Part shown: positions 24,891 through 31,813 of the stretch, piece after piece
How the letters are laid out: every line of letters begins with the position of its first letter
How positions within the stretch are numbered: the stretch's first letter is position 1
The notes under the pieces: generated by a model
What the model saw: only the letters and a program-made list of their open reading frames with translations
Told to the model about the DNA's origin: nothing
Databases searched by the model: none
Position numbers and translations under genes: made by a program
IMG/VR virus record: IMGVR_UViG_3300047564_005479
Span: 1 to 31,813 of that record
Length of the DNA stretch: 31,813 nucleotides
Source of the DNA: a virus
Direction: 5' to 3' (one strand)

Positions 24891-25685
24891 ATGGCTAGTT
24901 TTTTAAATTATCGAAATACAAGCTTTTCATTGCAAAATGAAACTTATTATGCCAATAAAATAAGCATATCAGCTCAAGCAACTACGCCAGCTGTAGTTTT
25001 AAATGATGGAACTTTATTAAATTATGCGCCTGATGGAGCAGTTGTTGGTAGTTTATCAGCGGATTTTTATTTAACAGGAGCTATACCAGAATATTTAAAT
25101 ATAACAGGAATAAGTGAAACGCCAGTATCTGGTAGATTTGCTAGTGTTTTAATTTCTGGTTTATATCCTAAATCTATTAGTTTTTCAGTTGAACCTTTTA
25201 ATCCAATTTTAATTTCAGCAAATTTTGATTGGTATGGAAATGTAAGTGTTCAAAGTTTTCAAGAAAATAATCAAGGTCAAAAAGACGCAATCGCAATTCC
25301 TGAATATATAGCAAACGGTTATAAGTCTTATATAAATAAACAAAGCTTATCAGGGGTTGAGTATATAACTAATTTTAGTTATGAGTCTTCATGTGATCGG
25401 CCTGCTTTTTTCAATGTAGATGAAAAATTTCCTTTTCGCGTGGCTAAATTAAATAAAAATGTATCGGTAAATTTAAGTTCAAACGATTTAGGTAATTTAA
25501 TAGATATAACAGGGAAAACAGCAGTTTGCCAAATTATATTACAGGATATGTATGGAACAAGTTTAAATACTTTTGATATAAGCGGTGTATTAAACAATCA
25601 AAATTATGAATCCAGTGAAGGTGGATTCTTATTAGCATCAGCTAAAATCGAACAGCTTGTAACAGAAAAGAAAACATTAATATAA
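24891..25685 (+). CDS. Tail-tube-like minor tail protein, paralogue B
   Basis: The product is 264 residues, beginning MASFLNYRNTSFSLQNETYYANKISI. It shares the sG.YpKS.S.S and FD.YGN pattern with the preceding gene and is of almost the same length, so it is a diverged duplicate. The rest differs: SLSADFYLTGAIPEYLNI, FRVAKLNKNVSVNLSSNDL, and the C-terminal FLLASAKIEQLVTEKKTLI. The stop overlaps the next start by one base (TAATG). The role is probably in the tail tip or distal ring, possibly as a hetero-oligomer with paralogue A; that part is inference. Confidence 0.48.
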   Translation: MASFLNYRNTSFSLQNETYYANKISISAQATTPAVVLNDGTLLNYAPDGAVVGSLSADFYLTGAIPEYLNITGISETPVSGRFASVLISGLYPKSISFSVEPFNPILISANFDWYGNVSVQSFQENNQGQKDAIAIPEYIANGYKSYINKQSLSGVEYITNFSYESSCDRPAFFNVDEKFPFRVAKLNKNVSVNLSSNDLGNLIDITGKTAVCQIILQDMYGTSLNTFDISGVLNNQNYESSEGGFLLASAKIEQLVTEKKTLI

Positions 25686-27553
25686 TGAGTTCAATAATTT
25701 CAGGTTTAAATATAAAAAATATTTTTGAATATGATAGTAATAATTCATATTCGAAATATTCTATTGTTGATTATAAATTAGTCACAGGCATTTCAGTTTA
25801 TCCTCCTTATACTGGTTTTGGAATCACTGGTTTAACAACTTGGTTTAATAATGATGATTTAAAATCTTTTAATGTAGATACAGAATTTAATGTAACTGGT
25901 TGGTTAAATTTAGTTCCTTTAAGTGGTAATTTAATACAAGTAAGTTCAAATGAAAGTTTAAGACCTTTTGTTAATTTTAATGAATACTATCTTGATTTAA
26001 CGGGCGCTCAGTTAATGAGCGGCACTGGATTTGCTTCTAGTTCAAGAACGTTTATTACAATGGTTGAAGTTGCAGATAGAGTGACTCCAGATCATAAACA
26101 AAAAATATTTCAATTTTGTAATGCTTCTGGTGATGCTAATGGCATTTTTCAAGTTAGTGGAGCAAATTTAAATGGTTCGGCTAAAGTTATATTAGACGAT
26201 CAGCAATTTAATGCTGTTTGTTCTGTATATGATACTAAAAATATTTTTACAATAATTCAAAATCCATCCACTAGTAGTATCAAAGTAAGACAAAATGGTT
26301 ATGAGATAGGAACTTATAGCAGTTATGATTCTAATTGGAGCGCTAATTCTTTAATATTAGGAGATAATACGGGTACAACTGGATTAAGATATTATGAATT
26401 AATTCATTTTACTGGAGTGTTGTCAGAAACAGAAATAGATTACTATGAAAAATATTTATATGAAAAATATTTTGATACTTCTAGGCTTTATTTTGCTAAA
26501 CAAAGTGTTCCAACCGGTGAATCATATGCTCCTATAACTTATACTGGAAATTTATATTGGACTCAAGATATTGATGAATTGTTTAAAATTTCATATGCTT
26601 CTAATGCTTCTTTTTCATCTAATCTATCGAGTTTAGAAATGGGTGATGGTTATCGTTCTAATGTTGCAAAAAACATAAATACATTACAAACTAAATTTCA
26701 AATTAATTATAACGGTTTAACAGATGAGCAAGCAAAATGTTTATTGGCTTATTTTGAAAATTGCCCAGAAACTGAAAATAAAAGTTTATATGAAGGTTTT
26801 AAGGGTATTGAAATAGATTTGTTCACTCCATATAAAAATAACGCTGAATTATATTTTAAAACAGCATCCCATAAAACTCCATATAATAATATTAATGATA
26901 TAACTATTGAAGCGGAGTCGTTATATGATAGTTCATTAGATTATAAAGGAATGCTTGTTCAATTAGATCAAATTAATATTAGAACTTATACAGATGAGGT
27001 TTATGAATTAGCTTACAATGATGTTTTTTATTATCCTAATAACGCTTACAATAAAAGAGGATATTATTACTATACTGGATCTGGTTTTAGTCAGTCAAAT
27101 AGTGGGGTAACTGGACCTTTAACTATACCGCCACAAAATAGCCCAACTGGTGATCAATCTTGGTTTACTAATAAGTTTTATTTTAAAGGTGATATAAATT
27201 ATGATATAAATTCATCATTGAGATTAGCAGTGAATGATTTAAAAAATTCAACAATTGAATATGAAAAAGATGGTATTAATTATAATATGTTGGAATTTAA
27301 TGTTGCTTTTGAAAAAAGATCTAATGCAGAAACAAGAGCGTTATTAAAATTTTTAGATGATAAAGCTGGATTTAAAATTTTCGAATATGTATTGCCTCAA
27401 CCCTATAATAAAACAATAAATGTTTTTTGTCCTGAATGGAATCATACATATAATTTTTTAAATAATAATAATATAAGTATTAAATTAATTGAAACAAAAG
27501 CGCCAGCAACAGCCACTAGTGTATTTAATACTATAATAAGTTGGAGTCCATGA
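25685..27553 (+). CDS. gpM-like minor tail protein with LamG insertion
   Basis: The product is 622 residues. A short N-terminal stretch (to about 45) is followed by a LamG/concanavalin-like domain (about 46-265): ITGLTTWFNNDDLKSF, TGWLNLVPLSGN, and the close GVLSETEIDYYEKYLYEKYF. The C-terminal half contains two copies of a lambda gpM-type module. The first is near 310-415 (LEMGDGYRSNVAKNINTLQ, TDEQAKCLLAYFEN), the second near 530-610 (EKRSNAETRALLKFLDDKAGFKIFEY, FCPEWNHTY). In lambda, gpM acts at the tail tip, and gpM is followed by gpL, as here (with two genes between). The TAATG start and ATGA stop couple it to its neighbours. The LamG domain may let the tip bind a surface glycan. The gpM call rests on pattern and gene order. 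Confidence 0.6.
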   Translation: MSSIISGLNIKNIFEYDSNNSYSKYSIVDYKLVTGISVYPPYTGFGITGLTTWFNNDDLKSFNVDTEFNVTGWLNLVPLSGNLIQVSSNESLRPFVNFNEYYLDLTGAQLMSGTGFASSSRTFITMVEVADRVTPDHKQKIFQFCNASGDANGIFQVSGANLNGSAKVILDDQQFNAVCSVYDTKNIFTIIQNPSTSSIKVRQNGYEIGTYSSYDSNWSANSLILGDNTGTTGLRYYELIHFTGVLSETEIDYYEKYLYEKYFDTSRLYFAKQSVPTGESYAPITYTGNLYWTQDIDELFKISYASNASFSSNLSSLEMGDGYRSNVAKNINTLQTKFQINYNGLTDEQAKCLLAYFENCPETENKSLYEGFKGIEIDLFTPYKNNAELYFKTASHKTPYNNINDITIEAESLYDSSLDYKGMLVQLDQINIRTYTDEVYELAYNDVFYYPNNAYNKRGYYYYTGSGFSQSNSGVTGPLTIPPQNSPTGDQSWFTNKFYFKGDINYDINSSLRLAVNDLKNSTIEYEKDGINYNMLEFNVAFEKRSNAETRALLKFLDDKAGFKIFEYVLPQPYNKTINVFCPEWNHTYNFLNNNNISIKLIETKAPATATSVFNTIISWSP

Positions 27554-28962
27554 GTACATATTATACAGGAAAATATTTAGATAAAGTACCTACTGGTTTT
27601 GGAGGGTATACAGGATTAGTTTTAACTAACTCTGGTAATTTTTCTGTTACTTATACAGCAACTGTATCTGATACTACTTTGATTGGAGTTGCGGGCGGTA
27701 GTATAGCTGCTGGTGCTAATACGAATACTTTATACATTTCAGATACAACTACTACTGAAAATATAAATGATGATAGTTATGTTTTAACAGCTAATCCTAG
27801 CGAGTCGGCAACTTTTTATGTTTTGCATAGACCATTTACTGGATTTACCGCTGGAAATCAATCAACTGGACTAGAAAAAGCAACTATAACTATTGAAAGC
27901 GTTTCTTCAGCTGGTGATTCTGATTTGCCTATAGTTATAGACATAACAGGACAAAGAGTATTTGATAATCCTACACCGCAAAGAATAGGTAAATTTTATG
28001 CTGTTAAAAGTTATTCTGAAAGTACAGCTTATCAATTAAAATTTCATTGGAATTCTTTATTTGCTACAAATTATGTAAAAGGTTTTGAGTTAGGACTGTA
28101 TGCTGATTCCAGTTTTTCAACTTTAGTGTCAAGTTATAATTATAATGTTCCATTAAGTAATGATTCTAACAAACCGACTTATGGAGATTATAATGGTTTT
28201 ATAGATACAGATTTTTCTTACGCTATGACTTCATTGGACATAGCTCAAGATTATTATGCCAGAATAAGAGGTTTTAATTTTGAAAATGAATATGGACCTT
28301 ATTCATATCCTACAGGTTATTCTTATGAAGATCCAATGTTAGAAACTACAGGGGTTTCTGGTTTATATCCTAGCCCCGGCGCAAATTTACGATCTGATGC
28401 AACAATATTATATTTAAGCAGAAATGATGACTATGAAGAGAATTTTAATATTTATTCTTTCATGAAGCAAAATAATAATAACTCCCCGGATTTCAGAAGA
28501 TATTCTGGAGTTAATATTAAATTCTCTTCTAAAACAGATACTTTATGTAAATATGTCGCAACAGTAACAGGAAGCGGCGGTCTTAATTTTGTTGTTCCTA
28601 ATACTGACAGTTTTAGATATGCTGCTAATGGAAGTAATATTTTTACAGTTGAACTAGAATTTGATAATATTGCTGTTTTAGGAAAAGGTGGAGCAGGATT
28701 AACTTGGAAAAGCGATGGAACATATATAGACGCTCAAAACGGTGGTCCTTGTTTAAATTTTGACGCTTATACTTATAGCGGCAGAAGTTTAGAATTTAGA
28801 CTATATAAAGATCTAAATAGTATATTTTATGGTGGTCCAGGCGGAAGTAAAGGTTGGTTGATTACAGATGAAACAACTAGTAATGTTAATGTAGTAAAAT
28901 TGGATGGTAAATCTTTTGAAAATTTAGATGATGTTGATGTGCAGCAATTATCAAAACCTTAA
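27550..28962 (+). CDS. Tail-tip protein with fibronectin/Ig-like beta domains
   Basis: The product is 470 residues from the ATG at 27550, which overlaps the preceding stop (ATGA); an in-frame TTG nine bases upstream is less likely. The N-terminal part (about 15-140) is an Ig-like region of the kind with LEKATITIESVSSAGDSDLP and VIDITGQRV. A region near 160-265 looks like fibronectin type III: YQLKFHWNSL, VKGFELGLYADSSF, DYYARIRGFNFENEYGPYS. The C-terminus has GKGGAG, GPGGSKG and a hydrophilic end (NLDDVDVQQLSKP). No enzymatic motif is found. Such modular beta proteins are common at siphophage tail tips, between the gpM and gpJ genes. It probably binds the host surface or acts as a spacer. The domain calls are weak. 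Confidence 0.45.
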   Translation: MSTYYTGKYLDKVPTGFGGYTGLVLTNSGNFSVTYTATVSDTTLIGVAGGSIAAGANTNTLYISDTTTTENINDDSYVLTANPSESATFYVLHRPFTGFTAGNQSTGLEKATITIESVSSAGDSDLPIVIDITGQRVFDNPTPQRIGKFYAVKSYSESTAYQLKFHWNSLFATNYVKGFELGLYADSSFSTLVSSYNYNVPLSNDSNKPTYGDYNGFIDTDFSYAMTSLDIAQDYYARIRGFNFENEYGPYSYPTGYSYEDPMLETTGVSGLYPSPGANLRSDATILYLSRNDDYEENFNIYSFMKQNNNNSPDFRRYSGVNIKFSSKTDTLCKYVATVTGSGGLNFVVPNTDSFRYAANGSNIFTVELEFDNIAVLGKGGAGLTWKSDGTYIDAQNGGPCLNFDAYTYSGRSLEFRLYKDLNSIFYGGPGGSKGWLITDETTSNVNVVKLDGKSFENLDDVDVQQLSKP

Positions 28963-28966
28963 TTAT

Positions 28967-30427
28967 ATGGCATTTAACGAACAAGGACAATTTGTTAGAA
29001 AATATTCGCGTGTTAACGGTTCAGTTTCTGTAAATCCAAATGGAGATGTACAGGCAGATAATGATATCGCTATCACAAACAATCCTCCACCAAATAATGG
29101 AGGTAATGCAGGCGCAAATGTAAATACTCCACCTGATATTATTCCTTCTAATGGTACTTCAAATCCAACTAATCCAAACATTACAGCCAATCCGCAAGGA
29201 AGCGATACTTCAAGTGGAGGCGTGAATTCAAATTCAGCTTCTTTTCCAAATATTTATTTTAATTTTAAAAGAAATAATTATTCTAGTTCAAATTTGAAAT
29301 TTAAATTTACTACAGATTCTTTAAATTCAGATAATATTTCTACTAATACTTGGTCTGGGGATTCTGAAGTTAAAGCTGGTAGTGCTAATTTGGTGGGTGA
29401 TAGTGGTTGTTTAACTTCTGCAACTGCTTATGGAAAATATTTTTATGAATTAGGATACAATAAAAGCATAAGTAATAATTCTTTTTTATTGTTCCCAGAT
29501 TATTCTCCTAGTTATGCCGTTTTAGTATTTGCTTTAGCAAACACAAGTACATCCGGAAATATTTATACTGATTTTAAAAAAATATTAGAAACCGCAATTA
29601 TTCATAAATTTTTGCAGACTGAGAGCGATGGATCAGCTGATGATGTTTATAATTTTGGTCTTTCAAGTGCGGTTGTAAATGCTCAAGAAGTAACATTGGG
29701 TAAAGCAGTTTTTACAGCAGGTTCATTAAATTCTTCAGTATATTTTAACAATTATAGTAATGAAACTACTCCAGGTGTTTACAGGGGTAAAAATGGTGAT
29801 AGGTCATTACTAAATCCAAATTCTAATTTTTATTTTGATTCTAAAAATGGTTCTAATAGAAGCGTTTATACCGATGCTGTTTTTAATGATTTAAGACCTT
29901 TTAATTTATATAATTTGCCCACTAGTTTAGGATCGCCAACTGCATTAACAGATGTTGTTGTTACGAAAAGCGGTTCGTCAACAAATTATAAAAATTTTTG
30001 TATGTTTTTTGTTGAAATGCGATCTTATATTGCTCCAACTAGCACATACGCAAATAGTAATCAATTATATTTCGAGACTTATGTAAATGGAGTGTTAACT
30101 TTTCAGGCGTGGATTTTAGCTGATAAAACTTTAAATACAGGAGCAATTAAAAATTATACAATTAGTTTATCAAATAAAAGTGCTACTGGATCAGATCCAG
30201 GTAATAAACTGTTTTTATTTGATTATTTATATGGATCTAGTTATAATATTAATGAGATGCAAAGAGAAAGTAGAAGCACGGTTTCTTCTTTAGTTTCAAA
30301 ATATAGAAATATATTAATTAAAAACACATCAGATTTGCAAATTACAAATTCTAATACCTCTTTGGCTTTTCCTGTAAAATCTAGCCACCCATTTCTCAGT
30401 TTATTTTTGGCTTCTAAAACTAAGTAA
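28967..30427 (+). CDS. Structural protein with Asn/Pro-rich linker, unknown function
   Basis: The product is 486 residues from the ATG at 28967. An upstream in-frame ATG at 28928 would overlap the previous gene by 35 bases; I prefer 28967 because it lies directly after the stop and starts with ATGGC like most genes here. An N-terminal domain (1-45) leads into a low-complexity Asn/Pro/Gly/Ser linker (about 45-90: NNPPPNNGGNAGANVNTPP). A large beta-rich region follows, with NFKRNNYSSSNLKFKF, SFLLFPDYSPSYAVLVFALA, LYFETYVNGVLTFQAWILAD, then a helix and SLVSKYRNILI. No known motif or repeat is found. Position suggests a tail-tip component. It sits three bases before the gpL-like gene. Confidence 0.45.
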   Translation: MAFNEQGQFVRKYSRVNGSVSVNPNGDVQADNDIAITNNPPPNNGGNAGANVNTPPDIIPSNGTSNPTNPNITANPQGSDTSSGGVNSNSASFPNIYFNFKRNNYSSSNLKFKFTTDSLNSDNISTNTWSGDSEVKAGSANLVGDSGCLTSATAYGKYFYELGYNKSISNNSFLLFPDYSPSYAVLVFALANTSTSGNIYTDFKKILETAIIHKFLQTESDGSADDVYNFGLSSAVVNAQEVTLGKAVFTAGSLNSSVYFNNYSNETTPGVYRGKNGDRSLLNPNSNFYFDSKNGSNRSVYTDAVFNDLRPFNLYNLPTSLGSPTALTDVVVTKSGSSTNYKNFCMFFVEMRSYIAPTSTYANSNQLYFETYVNGVLTFQAWILADKTLNTGAIKNYTISLSNKSATGSDPGNKLFLFDYLYGSSYNINEMQRESRSTVSSLVSKYRNILIKNTSDLQITNSNTSLAFPVKSSHPFLSLFLASKTK

Positions 30428-30430
30428 TAT

Positions 30431-31813
30431 ATGTCTGAATTATTTTTATTAAAAAATTCTGAGGTTATAGATTTATTTGAGGTTAAAATAAATGATTTTG
30501 AAGGTTATTTTAGATTTCATGGCTCTAAAAATTTTAATAAAGATGTAGTTTTCCAAGGCCAATCATATATTTATATTCCTTCAGAAATTTCAAATCTCGA
30601 ATATAGTTCAGATGCAAAACAAAATAGACCCACTTTAGTAATTTCTAATATAAATAATTTTATTACTAATTTTATAAAAGATCGTAATGATCTATTGGGT
30701 AAAAGATTTTATAGAAAAAAGATTTTAGCAAAAGATTTAGATGATGTTAATTTTGGTGGTGCAAATAGAAATACTTTAGGCGGTGGCGCTTTCAAATCTT
30801 TTATTGCATCTGACACCTATATTATACATAGAAAAAATTACGAAACTAAAGAGAAAGTAGAATTTTCTTTAGCTAATATATTAGACTTAGAGGGTATTAC
30901 TATACCTGCTAGAAAAGTTTATAATGATTTTTGCAGCTGGCAATATAGAGGTTGTGGTTGCAATTATGGTAAAATATATGGTTATAATGGTCCAACTGTC
31001 GAAACTAATGTAACTCCATATACTTCATTAACACAAATAAATACAGAAGATCCTAATAATAATCTTAGTAGTAATTTATTGATTTGGTTGAGACCTGAAG
31101 GAATAAATACTTCTGGAGAAATACAAATGCAAAGAATAGGATCATTAGGACCAGAAGAGACGATTAAATTTGCTAAGGTTAGCAGTTGGACAAATGAAGG
31201 AACAGCAGCTATTAATCCTGATTTTTCATCTACAAATCCTAAAAAAATAGAAGGGAACACAAACGCTAAAGGTTATTACTCAAATGCAGGAAGAATGAAC
31301 AATCAGGCGGGGGTTTATTTGTCTGTCGATTTTGAAGGTGGAAAAACATTATGTAATCCAATAGCTGATAGAATGTTTATTAATTATGATTTTTCAGGAA
31401 CAGATATTACTATTTTTTATGTTGCTGAAATGGCTACTTTAAAATATAAACCAGGTTCTAAAAATTTAACTCAACTTGATGCAAAAGGAGGTGTAGTAAG
31501 AGGAGGTTTGCGTTGGGGATATAATAATGTTGGTTGGTTAGGTTGGACAAGTGCTCATAGAGGTCAGTTTGCAAAAGATTTTTGGATTAATTCATTGAAC
31601 ATACCATATAATTATATGATAAACGGCACAATGAATGCTAGAAATTATTTGAATACTGGATTTATATTTGGTTTAGCATATCCTCGAAATAATTCAAATT
31701 ATACAAAATTTTATTCAAACGGCAACAGTTTATTTAATCAAAAAATTTCAACTGGAGGTACACCAACTAGTTTGTTTTTTAATGATGACCCCTGTAATGG
31801 TGGCGTGTATGCT
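30431..31813 (+). CDS. gpL-like minor tail protein with LamG insertion, 3'-partial
   Basis: The frame is open from the ATG at 30431 to the window end, 461 codons without a stop, so the C-terminus is missing. Residues 1-200 resemble lambda gpL: the opening LFLLKNSEVIDLFEVKINDF, GYFRFHGS, QGQSYIYIPSEISNLEYSS, RPTLVISNIN, then DLEGITIPARKV and NDFCSWQYRGCGCNYG with C168, C175 and C177, which match the gpL cysteine region that binds an iron-sulphur cluster. From about residue 215 the sequence changes to a LamG-like domain (SNLLIWLRPEGI, ITIFYVAEMATL). The remaining gpL cysteines are probably beyond the window. It follows the previous gene by three bases. The gpL call is fairly strong; cluster binding is from known family data. 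Confidence 0.62.
   Translation, partial: MSELFLLKNSEVIDLFEVKINDFEGYFRFHGSKNFNKDVVFQGQSYIYIPSEISNLEYSSDAKQNRPTLVISNINNFITNFIKDRNDLLGKRFYRKKILAKDLDDVNFGGANRNTLGGGAFKSFIASDTYIIHRKNYETKEKVEFSLANILDLEGITIPARKVYNDFCSWQYRGCGCNYGKIYGYNGPTVETNVTPYTSLTQINTEDPNNNLSSNLLIWLRPEGINTSGEIQMQRIGSLGPEETIKFAKVSSWTNEGTAAINPDFSSTNPKKIEGNTNAKGYYSNAGRMNNQAGVYLSVDFEGGKTLCNPIADRMFINYDFSGTDITIFYVAEMATLKYKPGSKNLTQLDAKGGVVRGGLRWGYNNVGWLGWTSAHRGQFAKDFWINSLNIPYNYMINGTMNARNYLNTGFIFGLAYPRNNSNYTKFYSNGNSLFNQKISTGGTPTSLFFNDDPCNGGVYA

Noticed and set aside
30982-31260. Minus-strand ORF near the window end
   Set aside because: It is antisense to the gpL-like gene, whose frame is open throughout and carries family motifs.

Overview
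The window is a structural-gene segment of a tailed, siphovirus-like bacteriophage genome. It is strongly AT-rich by eye and densely packed: no gap between genes exceeds about 80 bases. It has no rRNA, tRNA, IS element, integrase or CRISPR array that I can see. The hallmark genes are a 2,640-residue TP901-type tape measure protein, a major-tail-tube-like protein, lambda gpM-like and gpL-like tail-tip proteins, a tail fibre, and many carbohydrate-binding (LamG/concanavalin-like) proteins. The host cannot be named. Shine-Dalgarno sequences are nearly absent. The style of these genes (RCC1 fibre, LamG proteins, GFIPNFA-type tape measure) matches what I remember of uncultured aquatic phages, but that is recollection and not a search result.

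Layout. (1) Bases 1-7575, plus strand: the 3' part of a tail fibre with Gly-Ser/Thr triplets and seven GIGTTSP-type repeats; a small fibre-associated protein; a 13-unit RCC1 repeat protein made of nearly identical 153-bp units; a fused GT8-like/GT9-like glycosyltransferase; and an overlapping methyltransferase-like gene. (2) Bases 7623-11006, plus: three tandem paralogous LamG proteins, a protein with a C-terminal Ig-like domain, and a small connector-like protein. (3) Bases 11072-14285, minus: an inverted four-gene block that ends in the major tail tube candidate. It is bounded by a bidirectional terminator at its 3' end and by a divergent promoter region at its 5' end. (4) Bases 14342-31813, plus: two overlapping tail-assembly-chaperone-like genes, the tape measure gene, two paralogous tail-tube-like proteins, a gpM-like protein, two further tail-tip proteins, and a gpL-like gene cut by the window end. 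Several genes in this part are coupled by ATGA or TAATG overlaps.

The most interesting feature is inside the tape measure protein. Between its TP901-like N-terminus and its helical/hydrophobic C-terminal half lies a stretch of about 700 residues punctuated by GFIPNF(A) motifs. Between these motifs sit what look like folded enzyme domains: a clear PD-(D/E)XK nuclease-like domain, a second weaker one, and an R-S-E type ADP-ribosyltransferase-like domain. Tape measure proteins leave the tail ahead of or with the DNA, so this could be a means of delivering effectors into the host at genome entry.

A second signal is a repeated promoter-like word, most often AGTGTAAT, placed 7-9 bases before the ATG of many genes that lack a Shine-Dalgarno. 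This would suit late promoters that make nearly leaderless mRNAs.
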